This document shows, piece after piece, positions 45,948 through 54,155 of a stretch of DNA of 64,000 nt. A model generated the notes under the pieces. That model had not been told where the DNA came from, made no database searches, and saw only the letters and a list, made by a program, of their open reading frames with translations. The position numbers and the translations under genes are program-made. Every line of letters starts with the position of its first letter. Position 1 is the stretch's first letter. The stretch comes from Streptomyces sp. CB02056 (GTDB taxonomy: Bacteria > Actinomycetota > Actinomycetes > Streptomycetales > Streptomycetaceae), in the NCBI RefSeq assembly GCF_001905545.1, contig NZ_LIPD01000001.1, positions 434,001 through 498,000 of the forward strand, written 5' to 3'.

Positions 45948-47072
45948 CTACAGCTTCCGCAGCAGATCCGCCGCCGAGGGCAGCCTCGGCTGCTCCTTCG
46001 GCGCGCCCGGCGCCGCCGGCACGAAGGGCTTCGGCGCCTCGTCCGCGAGCACGTCCCCCGCGGCCTGGAGCAGCGGCAGCGCCAGCAGCGCGCCGACGCC
46101 CTCGCCCATGGTGATGCCCTGGTCCTGCAGCGGCGTCAGGGTCAGCCGGTCGTACGCCTTCGCCTGGGCCGGCTCGCCGCTGGACTGCCCGGCGCGCCAC
46201 CACTCCGGCGCCCGGAAGGCGATCCGCTGTGCGACCAGCGCGCAGGCCGCCGAGACCACGCCGTCCAGCACCACCGGCAGTCGTCGGACGGCCGCCTGGA
46301 GCAGGAAGCCGGTGATCGCGGCGAAGTCGGCGCCGCCGGTGGCGCCGAGCAGGGCCAGCTGGTCGCCGAGCACCGGCCGGGCCCGCCGCAGCGAGTCCCG
46401 GATGGTGGCGCACTTGACCATCCACACCCGGTCGTCGATCCCGGAGCCGCGCCCGGTCACCGCCGCCGCGTCGGTCCCGCAGAGCGCGCCGACCAGCACG
46501 CCGGCCACCGTGGTGGCGCCGACCCCGAGGTCGCCGAGCAGCACCAGGTCGGTGCCGGCGTCGGCCTCCTCGTCGGCGACGGCCATGCCGGCCCGGAACG
46601 CCCGGACGGTCTCCTGGGCGGTGAGCGCGTCCTCGACGTCGATCCGCCCGGAGCCGCGCCGGATCCGGTGGGCGACCACCTCGTCCGGGAAGTCGGTCGG
46701 GTCGGCGTCCACGGCGACGTCGACGACCCGCACCTGGGCGCCGTAGCGCGCGGCCAGCCGGGACACCGGCGCGCTGCCGTCGAGCACGGCCCGCACCCGG
46801 GCCGCGGTGCCGCCCCGGGCGGGCATCCGGGAGACCCCGAGCGCCGCCACGCCGTGGTCGGCGGCGAACAGCAGCACCTTGGGGGCGGAGACGGGCAGCA
46901 CCGGCGAGCGCCCCTGTACGGAGGCCAGCCAGCTGCCCAGCTCCTCGAGCCGGCCGAGCCCGCCGCGCGGCCGGTCGGCCGCCTGCCAGCGCTCCTCGGC
47001 GGCCCGCCGGGCGCTCTCGTCGGGGCGCTCGACGAGCGAGGAGAACGTATCGAGATCCACGGTCGTGTCCAT
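45948..47072 (-). CDS. cobT: Nicotinate-nucleotide-dimethylbenzimidazole phosphoribosyltransferase
   Basis: A 374-aa cytosolic enzyme making alpha-ribazole phosphate for the lower ligand of vitamin B12. Diagnostic parts: RPRGGLGRLEELG, LFAADHGVAALGVS, LLGDLGVGATTVAGV, ITGFLLQAAVR and the catalytic Glu loop QGITMGEGVGALLALP. The ATG at 47072 is 28 bp after the cobU stop codon. Confidence 0.95.
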   Translation of the reverse strand: MDTTVDLDTFSSLVERPDESARRAAEERWQAADRPRGGLGRLEELGSWLASVQGRSPVLPVSAPKVLLFAADHGVAALGVSRMPARGGTAARVRAVLDGSAPVSRLAARYGAQVRVVDVAVDADPTDFPDEVVAHRIRRGSGRIDVEDALTAQETVRAFRAGMAVADEEADAGTDLVLLGDLGVGATTVAGVLVGALCGTDAAAVTGRGSGIDDRVWMVKCATIRDSLRRARPVLGDQLALLGATGGADFAAITGFLLQAAVRRLPVVLDGVVSAACALVAQRIAFRAPEWWRAGQSSGEPAQAKAYDRLTLTPLQDQGITMGEGVGALLALPLLQAAGDVLADEAPKPFVPAAPGAPKEQPRLPSAADLLRKL

Positions 47073-47100
47073 CGTCCGGAAGGCTACACGGCGCGGGTGT

Positions 47101-47688
47101 TCAGCCAACGGCTGGCTTGACGGTCAGCACCTGACCGGCCACCACCAGCAGGACCCGCTCGGAGGCGTCCGCCACGGCCATGTTGAGCCGGCCCAGGGTG
47201 TCGCGGAAGCGGCGGCCCGCGGCGGTGGCCGGGACGACGCCCATGCCGACCTCGTTGCTCACCGCGACGGCGGTCCGTCCGGTGGCCGCCCAGGCCCGCG
47301 CCAGCGCCTCGCAGCGGCGCTGCACGGCGGCCTCGCCGCCGGCCGCCCAGACCTCGTCGTCCCAGGCGCCGCACTCGTCCATCACGGCGGTCAGCCACAG
47401 GGCGAGGCAGTCGACCAGCACCGGTGCCGGGTCGGCCGGGTCGGCCAGCACGGCCTCCAGGTCGCAGGTCTCGGCGGTGCGCCAGCTCGCCGGCCGGCGC
47501 TCCCGGTGCAGCGCGACCCGCTGGGCCCACTCGGCGTCGCCGTCGCGGGTGCCGCCGGTGGCCACGTACAGGACGTCCGGACGGTCGGCGAGCAGCTGCT
47601 CGGCGCGGGTGGACTTGCCGGAGCGGGCGCCGCCGAGCAGCAGGGTGCGGGGCAGCGGGGGACGGGTGGGCTCGGATCGGGTCGCCAT
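47101..47688 (-). CDS. cobU: Bifunctional adenosylcobinamide kinase/guanylyltransferase
   Basis: A 195-aa enzyme phosphorylating adenosylcobinamide and adding GMP. P-loop LLLGGARSGKSTRAEQL at the N-terminus, YVATGGTRDGDAEW and the guanylylation His segment (RVALHRERRP), then VSNEVGMGVVP and RLNMAVADASERVLLVVAG, all as in CobU. The ATG at 47688 has AGG at good distance; an ATG at 47697 is an alternative. No cobalamin riboswitch fits into the 97 bp before the next gene. Confidence 0.95.
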   Translation of the reverse strand: MATRSEPTRPPLPRTLLLGGARSGKSTRAEQLLADRPDVLYVATGGTRDGDAEWAQRVALHRERRPASWRTAETCDLEAVLADPADPAPVLVDCLALWLTAVMDECGAWDDEVWAAGGEAAVQRRCEALARAWAATGRTAVAVSNEVGMGVVPATAAGRRFRDTLGRLNMAVADASERVLLVVAGQVLTVKPAVG

Positions 47689-47784
47689 GCCGTCCATCCT
47701 GCCGGAGCAGGCATACGGAAGATCGGGCCGGGCAGGCTATGGTGCGCAGCAACACAGGCAGCGTGGTCAGTGGGAGGAGCCGGC

Positions 47785-47985
47785 ATGGTCTGGACGTGGC
47801 GGTACGAGAAGGCGGACGGCAGTGCGGTGACGCCGGGCGCCGGCCAGGAGGAGTTCGCCGGCCAGGGGGACGCCGAGACCTGGATCGGGGAGACCTGGAA
47901 GCAGCTCGCGGAGGACGGTGTGGACACCGCGGTGCTGCTGGAGGACGACCGGGTCGTCTACTCGATGAGCCTGGGCGAGGAGTAG
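47785..47985 (+). CDS. Small conserved hypothetical protein
   Basis: A 66-aa acidic protein (MVWTWRYEKADGSAVTP, then a Glu/Asp-rich part ending VVYSMSLGEE). A strong ribosome binding site GGGAGGAG lies 5 nt before the ATG at 47785. It resembles small proteins seen across Streptomyces next to the cob genes, but no function is known. Confidence 0.8.
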   Translation: MVWTWRYEKADGSAVTPGAGQEEFAGQGDAETWIGETWKQLAEDGVDTAVLLEDDRVVYSMSLGEE

Positions 47986-48015
47986 CGCGGACGGGGTGGA
48001 GCGGCCGCGGCGCGG

Positions 48016-48939
48016 CTACTTCGCCCCGATCACGTGCAGGAGCGCGGCGACCTGCCGGTACGGGTCGGTGCGGCCGGCCCGGTCCTCGGCTTCCAGGAGC
48101 TGGGCCAGCTGCCGCCCGTCCACCGGCGGGGCCGCGTCGTCCGGGGCGCTGTCGGTGAAGACCCGCACGCCGTACCAGTGCCGCAGCGGGACGGACACCT
48201 CGGAGAGGGTGACGGTGAGGTCGGCGAGCCGGTCGGCCCGTGCGGCCAGTCCGAGCCGGTTGTAGTACCGGTCGCTCTCGAAGGCGTGCAGGGCGGCCCG
48301 CCAGTCCCCGGCGGCGGCCGGCCGCAGGGCGAGCGCGTCGCGGTTGCGGACCAGCAGCGAGAGCAGCCCCCCGGGCGCCAGCAGCCGGGCCAGCGAGGCG
48401 ATCATCGGGTCCGGGTCGGGCAGGTACATCAGGACGCCGTGGCAGAGCACCACGTCGAAGCTGCGCGGGCCGAACCAGCGCCCGCACTGGTGGCCGTCGC
48501 CGCTGAGCAGCTGCATCCGGCCGCGGACCTCCGGCGGCTCCTCGGCGAGCGCCCCCTGGGCGACGCCGAGCGCGACCGGGTCCGAGTCGATCCCGGTGAC
48601 GTAGTGGCCGGCCCGGGCCAGCCGCAGGGCCTGGGTGCCCTGGCCGCAGCCGATGTCGAGGACGCGCTGCCCGCTGCGGCCGGCCAGCTGTTCGGCGAGC
48701 TGGCGGGCGACGAGCTCCTGGCGGACGAAGTTGCGCAGCCCGCCGAGCCGGTCCAGCCAGGCGCCGGTGCCGCCCGCGAAGGAGCCGCTGCGCGAGGGCA
48801 GCCGGCGCTCCTGGGCGAGGCGGTCGTGGCCGCCGTCGCCCTGCCCCGGAAGCGCGCCGCCCTGCCCGGGGAGTGCGTAGAGGCCGGGCCCCTCCCAGGA
48901 GGGCGGGGCCCAGCCGGAGCCGACCGGTTCGGCGGTCAG
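48016..48939 (-). CDS. SAM-dependent methyltransferase with a CTG start
   Basis: A class I methyltransferase of about 307 aa. Motif I reads VLDIGCGQGTQALRLA, motif II region TGIDSDPVAL, and the later FDVVLCHGVLMYLPDP. No ATG, GTG or TTG codon occurs in frame between the upstream gene's stop and an internal ATG at 48516 that lies after motif I. A CTG at 48939 overlaps the upstream DUF3043 stop codon (CTGA), has GGGGAG 5 nt before it, and starts (L)TAEPVGSGWAPP. This looks like the common ATGA coupling with C in place of A. Substrate unknown (methylates small molecules or proteins). Confidence 0.82.
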   Translation of the reverse strand: MTAEPVGSGWAPPSWEGPGLYALPGQGGALPGQGDGGHDRLAQERRLPSRSGSFAGGTGAWLDRLGGLRNFVRQELVARQLAEQLAGRSGQRVLDIGCGQGTQALRLARAGHYVTGIDSDPVALGVAQGALAEEPPEVRGRMQLLSGDGHQCGRWFGPRSFDVVLCHGVLMYLPDPDPMIASLARLLAPGGLLSLLVRNRDALALRPAAAGDWRAALHAFESDRYYNRLGLAARADRLADLTVTLSEVSVPLRHWYGVRVFTDSAPDDAAPPVDGRQLAQLLEAEDRAGRTDPYRQVAALLHVIGAK

Positions 48940-49535
48940 GGCTTCTCCCCGCGCCGCACCTGCGGCTTGGGCAGGCGCAGCCGGCGCATCTGGAGGGTGC
49001 GCATGATGCCGTACGCGACGGCGCCGCGGGTGTTCTGGTCGGCGAAGCGCTCGGCCAGCTGCTTGCGCAGGCCGAAGCCGAGGCGGACGAAGTCCAGGAT
49101 CACCAGCACGAAGAACAGCAGGAACAGCAGCGTGGAGAGCAGCTGGAGCGCCGGCACCTTGACGATGCTGAGCACCAGGATGACCACGGCGGCCGGCAGG
49201 AAGAACTCGGCCAGCGACCAGCGGGAGTCCACGTAGTCGCGGGCGAACTTGCGCACCGGGCCCTTGTCACGGGCCGGCAGGTGGCGCTCGTCGCCGTTCA
49301 TCAGCGCCTGGCGCTGCTTCTCGCGCTCGGCGCGCATCCGCTCGCGCCCCTGGCGGGCGGCCTCCTTGCGGTCCTTGGGCACGGTCACCCGGGTACGCCG
49401 GTTGGCCTCGGCCTCACTGCGCTTGGGGGTGGGGCGGCCCTTCTTGGCCTGCGGATCGCGGGCCTGGGTCGTCTCGTCCTGCTTCTCCAGCACGGTGGCG
49501 GAGGCGGCGGCATCATCTGAACGGCGTCGGAACAC
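48936..49535 (-). CDS. DUF3043 membrane protein
   Basis: A 199-aa protein: a charged, Lys/Arg-rich N-terminal half (RRTRVTVPKDRKEAARQ) followed by two transmembrane helices (about residues 118-137 and 141-160) and a basic tail. Matches the actinobacterial DUF3043 family of unknown function. The GTG at 49535 (VFRRRSDD) is the family start. The stop codon overlaps the start of the methyltransferase gene, indicating translational coupling. Confidence 0.87.
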   Translation of the reverse strand: MFRRRSDDAAASATVLEKQDETTQARDPQAKKGRPTPKRSEAEANRRTRVTVPKDRKEAARQGRERMRAEREKQRQALMNGDERHLPARDKGPVRKFARDYVDSRWSLAEFFLPAAVVILVLSIVKVPALQLLSTLLFLLFFVLVILDFVRLGFGLRKQLAERFADQNTRGAVAYGIMRTLQMRRLRLPKPQVRRGEKP

Positions 49536-49836
49536 ACCACCAGCGTACGGGGTGCGACGCGGCTTCCACGGGCGCCCTCGGAACCGAACACATATCGATA
49601 CCGCCAGGTCGCCGTCCGAAGCGGGTTTCCCGGGCCCTTCCCGTAGGGGATCAGTCGGATGGACGATGGGGGGGATGAGGGGCGGATCCACCCGGGGGAG
49701 GAGGAAACGCCACTGGTCGCTGTAGCAGTCTTGTTGCAGGCAGGTGCACTGCGGCGAAGGGCTCGCTGCACATACACTCGTCGTGTCTGGTAACGAGATA
49801 GAGACCGCAGGCCGGAGAAGGGGGCACCCGAGGCCC
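49536..49836. other. Divergent promoter region of DUF3043 gene and pspA
   Basis: About 300 bp with no gene. Contains a G7 run near 49670 and GGGGGAGGAGG near 49695. Promoters for both directions are expected, but no boxes are convincing. Confidence 0.35.
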
Positions 49837-50640
49837 ATGAGCGACGGAATCATGAAGCGTATGGGGCTGATCTTCCGCTCCAAGGCGAACAAGGCCTTGG
49901 ATCGGGCGGAGGATCCGCGTGAGACGCTTGACTACTCCTACCAGAAGCAGCTTGAGCTGCTCCAGAAGGTACGGCGTGGTGTCGCGGATGTCGCGACCTC
50001 GCGCAAGCGGCTCGAACTCCAGCTGACGCAGCTCCAGCAGCAGTCGGCGAAGTACGAGGACCAGGGCCGCAAGGCGCTGTCGCTCGGCCGGGAGGACCTC
50101 GCCCGCGAGGCGCTGACCCGCAAGGCCAACATGCAGTCGCAGATCAACGACCTGGAGACGCAGTACCAGCAGCTCCAGGCCGAGGAGGAGAAGCTCACCC
50201 TCGCCTCCCAGCGACTTCAGGCCAAGGTGGACGCCTTCCGCACCAAGAAGGAGACCATCAAGGCGACGTACACCGCCGCCCAGGCGCAGACCCGCATCGC
50301 CGAGTCCTTCTCCGGGATCTCGGAGGAGATGGGCGACGTCGGCCTGGCGATCCAGCGTGCCGAGGACAAGACCGCCCAGATGCAGGCCCGGGCGGGCGCG
50401 ATCGACGAGCTGCTGGCCTCCGGTGCGCTCGACGACGCGAGCGGTCTCGGCCGCAAGGACGACATCGAGGCCGAGCTGGAGCGGGTGGCCGGCGGTTCCG
50501 ACGTCGAGCTGGAGCTGGCCCGGATGAAGGCCGAGCTCTCCGGTCCCTCCTCGGCCGGCCCCGCCGCGATCGAGCAGGGCAAGCAGGACGTCCAGCCGCA
50601 GCCGCAGCAGGACACCCCGCGCATCAACTACAACAAGTGA
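49837..50640 (+). CDS. pspA: PspA/IM30 family membrane-stress protein
   Basis: A 267-aa peripheral membrane protein, mostly coiled coil (residues about 30-190, rich in Gln/Leu/Lys heptads such as QLTQLQQQSAKYEDQG). Its N-terminus MGLIFRSKANKALDRAEDP is the family's membrane-binding helix. It stabilises the cytoplasmic membrane under stress. Start ATG 49837 (MSDGIMKRM). A Gln/Pro C-terminal tail is typical for actinobacteria. The next gene encodes its associated protein. Confidence 0.93.
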   Translation: MSDGIMKRMGLIFRSKANKALDRAEDPRETLDYSYQKQLELLQKVRRGVADVATSRKRLELQLTQLQQQSAKYEDQGRKALSLGREDLAREALTRKANMQSQINDLETQYQQLQAEEEKLTLASQRLQAKVDAFRTKKETIKATYTAAQAQTRIAESFSGISEEMGDVGLAIQRAEDKTAQMQARAGAIDELLASGALDDASGLGRKDDIEAELERVAGGSDVELELARMKAELSGPSSAGPAAIEQGKQDVQPQPQQDTPRINYNK

Positions 50641-50677
50641 TCTGAGCTCGACCCCACGAACCAGGGAGACGCACGGC

Positions 50678-50971
50678 ATGATCATGAGGGTCATGGGTGA
50701 GGGGCAGTACGAGGTGGGCGACGACCACCTGAACCTGCTCAACGAGCTCGACGCCGAGCTCGTCACCGCAGTGGAGTCGGGGGACGAGGCGCTCTTCCGT
50801 GAGGCCTACGGCAAGCTCATCGAGGCGGTGAAGCAGTACGGCACCCCGGTGCCGCTGGATTCGCTGGAGCCGTCCGAGCTGATCCTGCCGAGCGCCGACG
50901 CGACGATCGACGAGGTCCGCGAGCTGCTGATGGCCGACGGCGAGGGCGTGATCCCGGGCTTCCCGGAGTAG
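50678..50971 (+). CDS. PspA-associated protein PspAA
   Basis: A 97-aa acidic protein with the PspAA pattern (MRVMGEGQYEV, LNELDAELV, ATIDEVRELLMADGEGVIPG). Encoded 37 bp after pspA, with CAGGGAG before the ATG at 50678; clearly the same operon. Its exact role in PspA function is unknown. Confidence 0.88.
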   Translation: MIMRVMGEGQYEVGDDHLNLLNELDAELVTAVESGDEALFREAYGKLIEAVKQYGTPVPLDSLEPSELILPSADATIDEVRELLMADGEGVIPGFPE

Positions 50972-50993
50972 GGCCGCGGCCGCTGCCAGACGA

Positions 50994-51032
50994 AAGGGCG
51001 GGCCCCCTCCACCACGGAGGGGGCCCGCCCTT
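50994..51032. terminator. Strong terminator between pspAA and nadA
   Basis: A perfect 17-bp stem (50994-51010 and 51016-51032) with loop ACCAC and flanking A's and T's, between convergent genes. Confidence 0.95.
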
Positions 51033-51052
51033 CGGCTGTTGTCCGCGGACGG

Positions 51053-52237
51053 CTACGGCAGGGCCAGCATCCGGTCCAGCGCCGCCTTGGCGTACGTCTC
51101 GGTCTCCGGGTCGACGGTGATCACGTTCGGCACCCGGCCCTCGACCAGCGACTCCAGCGCCCAGACCAGGTGCGGCAGGTCGATCCGGTTCATGGTCGAG
51201 CAGAAGCAGACCGCCCGGTCCAGGAAGACGATCTCCTTGTCCGGGTGCGCCTTGGCCAGGCGGCGGACCAGGTTCAGCTCGGTGCCGATGGCCCACTTGG
51301 AGCCGGGCTCGGCGGCGTCCAGCGCCTTGATGATGTACTCGGTCGAGCCCACCATGTCGGCGGCCGCGACGACCTCGTGCTTGCACTCGGGGTGCACCAG
51401 GACGTTCACGCCGGGGATCCGCTCGCGGACGTCGTTCACCGAGTCCAGGCTGAACCGGCCGTGCACCGAGCAGTGGCCGCGCCAGAGGATCATCTTGGCG
51501 TCCCGCAGCTGCTCGGCGGTCAGGCCGCCGTTCGGCCGGTGCGGGTTGTAGACGACGCAGTCGTCCAGCGAGAAGCCCATGTCCCGTACGGCGGTGTTGC
51601 GGCCGAGGTGCTGGTCGGGCAGGAAGAGCACCTTCTGCCCCTGCTCGAAGGCCCACTCCAGGGCGCGCTTGGCGTTGGAGGAGGTGCAGATGAGGCCGCC
51701 GTGCCGGCCGGTGAAGGCCTTGATGTCGGCGGAGGAGTTCATGTACGAGACCGGGACGGTGACGTCGGCTATGCCGGCGTCCGTCAGCGCGTCCCAGCAC
51801 TCGGCGACCTGCTCGGCGGTGGCCATGTCGGCCATCGAGCAGCCGGCCGCGAGGTCCGGCAGGACGACCTGCTGGCGGTCGCTGGTGAGGATGTCCGCGG
51901 ACTCGGCCATGAAGTGCACGCCGCAGAAGACGATGTACTCGGCCTCGGGGCGGGCGGCCGCGTCGCGGGCGAGCTTGAAGGAGTCGCCGGTGACGTCGGC
52001 GAACTCGATCACCTCGTCGCGCTGGTAGTGGTGGCCGAGGATGAAGACGCGGTCGCCGAGCGCGGTCTTGGCCGCGCGGGCGCGCTCGACGAGGTGGGGG
52101 TCGGAGGCCGGGGGGAGGTCACCGGGGCATTCGACGCCGCGCTCGCTGTTCGGGTCGGCCTCGCGGCCGAGCAGCAGCAGAGCGAGCGGCGTCGGAGTGG
52201 GGTCGACGCCGTGGGTCTCGGTGATGGTGGTGGTCAC
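51053..52237 (-). CDS. nadA: Quinolinate synthase
   Basis: A 394-aa 4Fe-4S enzyme condensing iminoaspartate with dihydroxyacetone phosphate, the second step of NAD synthesis. Cluster ligands lie in CGVHFMAE (Cys105), ICTSSNAKR and VCFCSTM. Also GHHYQRDEV and HPECKHEV. The GTG at 52237 begins the family sequence. No nadB or nadC adjoins it here. An inverted repeat upstream could be its operator. Confidence 0.97.
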   Translation of the reverse strand: MTTTITETHGVDPTPTPLALLLLGREADPNSERGVECPGDLPPASDPHLVERARAAKTALGDRVFILGHHYQRDEVIEFADVTGDSFKLARDAAARPEAEYIVFCGVHFMAESADILTSDRQQVVLPDLAAGCSMADMATAEQVAECWDALTDAGIADVTVPVSYMNSSADIKAFTGRHGGLICTSSNAKRALEWAFEQGQKVLFLPDQHLGRNTAVRDMGFSLDDCVVYNPHRPNGGLTAEQLRDAKMILWRGHCSVHGRFSLDSVNDVRERIPGVNVLVHPECKHEVVAAADMVGSTEYIIKALDAAEPGSKWAIGTELNLVRRLAKAHPDKEIVFLDRAVCFCSTMNRIDLPHLVWALESLVEGRVPNVITVDPETETYAKAALDRMLALP

Positions 52238-52289
52238 GGGCGGGTGCCCTTCTGTGCGGCCGAGCTAGCGGTGGGGCCTTTTCGTCTAA

Positions 52290-52322
52290 CTGACGCTATC
52301 TATTCTAACCGCTTAGCGTCAG
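52290..52322. promoter_or_regulatory. Inverted repeat upstream of nadA
   Basis: CTGACGCTA (52290-52298) and TAGCGTCAG (52314-52322) form a perfect 9-bp inverted repeat around an AT-rich 15-bp centre that contains TAGAAT on the nadA strand (-10-like). It lies 53-85 bp upstream of the nadA start, a good place for a repressor site. Confidence 0.6.
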
Positions 52323-52416
52323 AGTGACGATGGCCATCCTGTCGATGTGACGAGAACCGCTCGTCGAATCGGATGCTTCCGGGCGTGGCCGAATCGATAC
52401 TTCGAAGCCGACGGGT

Positions 52417-53352
52417 ATGGCTGAGCCCATGAAAGCAATCGCGATCAACCGCTACGGCGGCCCCGAGGTGGTCGAGTACACCGACCTGCCCGACCCCAAG
52501 GTCGGGCCCGACTCCGTACTGGTCGAGGTCCGGGCAGCCGGGGTGAACCCGGTGGACTGGAAGGTCCGGGACGGCGCCCTGGACGGCATCCTCGACGCGC
52601 ACTTCCCGCTGGTCATGGGCTGGGACGTGGCCGGCGTGGTCCGCGCGGTCGGCGGCGGGATCACCGAGTTCGCCCCGGGCGACGAGGTGTACGGCTACGT
52701 CCGCAAGGACGCCGTCGAGCACGGCACCTACGCCGAACTGGTCTCCGCCCCGGTCCGCACCCTGGCCCGCAAGCCGGCCGCGCTGGACTGGGCGCAGGCC
52801 GGCGGCCTGCCGCTGGCCGGGCTCACCGCCCTGCAGGGCCTGCGGGCGCTGCGCCTCGCCGAGGGGGAGACCGTCCTGGTGCACGCCGCCGCGGGCGGGG
52901 TCGGCCACCTGGCGGTGCAGGTGGCCCGGGCCCGCGGTGCCCGGGTGATCGGCACCGCGGCCGAGCGCAACCACGACTTCCTGCGCGGCCTCGGCGCCGA
53001 GCCGGTGGTGTACGGCGAGGGCCTGGCCGACCGGGTCCGCGCGCTCGCCCCCGACGGGGTGGACGCCGCCCTCGACCTGGTCGGCCACGGCGCCGTCCAG
53101 CTCTCGGCCGGCCTGGTGGCGGACCCGGGCCGGATCGCCTCGATCACCGACTACGGGGTCAAGGCGCTCGGCGGCCGGTACGTCTGGGTCCGTCCGGACG
53201 CCGACGACCTCGCCGAGCTGGCCGCGCTCGCCGACGACGGCCGGCTGACCGTCACCGTCGCCTCCACCTTCCCGTTGGCCCAGGCCGCCTCCGCCCAGGC
53301 GCTCAGCGCCGAGGGCCGTACCCGGGGGAAGATCGTGCTGCTCGTCCCGTGA
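52417..53352 (+). CDS. NADP-dependent quinone oxidoreductase-like dehydrogenase
   Basis: A 311-aa medium-chain reductase of the zinc-independent quinone oxidoreductase type: GroES-like N-terminus (AINRYGGPEVVEYTDLP, AGVNPVDWKVRDG), and the NADP-binding VHAAAGGVGHLAVQVARARGA. No structural or catalytic zinc Cys set. Reduces quinones or enones; substrate unknown. I use the ATG at 52417 (MAEPMKAIA); the ATG at 52429 is also possible. Confidence 0.9.
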   Translation: MAEPMKAIAINRYGGPEVVEYTDLPDPKVGPDSVLVEVRAAGVNPVDWKVRDGALDGILDAHFPLVMGWDVAGVVRAVGGGITEFAPGDEVYGYVRKDAVEHGTYAELVSAPVRTLARKPAALDWAQAGGLPLAGLTALQGLRALRLAEGETVLVHAAAGGVGHLAVQVARARGARVIGTAAERNHDFLRGLGAEPVVYGEGLADRVRALAPDGVDAALDLVGHGAVQLSAGLVADPGRIASITDYGVKALGGRYVWVRPDADDLAELAALADDGRLTVTVASTFPLAQAASAQALSAEGRTRGKIVLLVP

Positions 53353-53491
53353 CGGCCGCCCGCCCGTCATCCGACGGCGGTGAACTCGTCCAGGTCATCC
53401 GCCAGAATGGTGGCGAACCGTTTCGGCAGTGGCAGCCCACCGCCGGAGCGCCCCGCCGAACCCCCCGTACGACCCGTGGAGCCCCTCACCC

Positions 53492-53956
53492 ATGACCAGC
53501 AGCCGAGCGCACGAGGTGGTCGGGGCCGACCTGGACGAGACCGACCGGCTCCTGCTCGCCCGGCTCGGCAGCGACGGCCGCGCCTCGTACGCCGAGATCG
53601 GGCTGCAGGTGAACCTCTCCGCCACCGCCGTGCGCCGGCGGATCGACCGGCTGCGGGCGCGCGGCGTGGTGCGGGGCTTCACCGTGGTGCTCGACCCGTC
53701 CGTGCTGGGCTGGCAGACCGAGGCCTTCGTCGAGGTCTACTGCCGCGAGCGCACCGCCCCCGAGGAGATCCTCGCCAGCCTGCGGCAGTTCCCCGAGGTG
53801 GTCGCCGCCTGGACGGTCACCGGCGACCCGGACGCCCTGGTGCACCTGCGGGCCGCCGACATGCGCCACCTGGAGGCCGTCATCGAGCGCATCCGGCGCG
53901 AGCCCGGAGTGCAGCGCAGCCGCTCCTCGGTGGTCCTCTCCCAGCTCATCGGCTGA
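53492..53956 (+). CDS. Lrp/AsnC family transcriptional regulator
   Basis: A 154-aa regulator: N-terminal helix-turn-helix (DRLLLARLGSDGRASYAEIG, VNLSATAVRRRIDRL) and C-terminal RAM/AsnC ligand-binding domain (VVAAWTVTGDPDALVHLRA). Start ATG 53492. It lies next to the decarboxylase gene on the same strand, 199 bp before it, and may control amino acid turnover (inference). Confidence 0.92.
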   Translation: MTSSRAHEVVGADLDETDRLLLARLGSDGRASYAEIGLQVNLSATAVRRRIDRLRARGVVRGFTVVLDPSVLGWQTEAFVEVYCRERTAPEEILASLRQFPEVVAAWTVTGDPDALVHLRAADMRHLEAVIERIRREPGVQRSRSSVVLSQLIG

Positions 53957-54155
53957 CCGCCCGCCGGCCGCCCCCGGACCGTACGCAGGAATCCTGCGCG
54001 GACCCGCCCGAAGACGCCCGAAACCTGCCTGACCAGCCGCGTTCCGACGCGCGGGGAGGGCCCGGTGCTGCCTACGCTGATCACGTCCGGTCGTCGCGGT
54101 GAAGCGTCCCGCCGACCGGACGCCCCCCGACACCCCCACGCCGAGAGGGACCGCC

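Noticed and set aside
47689-47784. Cobalamin riboswitch before cobU
   Set aside because: Only 97 bp lie between cobU and the divergent small gene, too short for a B12 riboswitch, and no B12-box-like sequence is seen.
48016-48516. Methyltransferase starting at the internal ATG 48516
   Set aside because: This would remove the SAM-binding motif I (VLDIGCGQG), which lies upstream in the same open frame.
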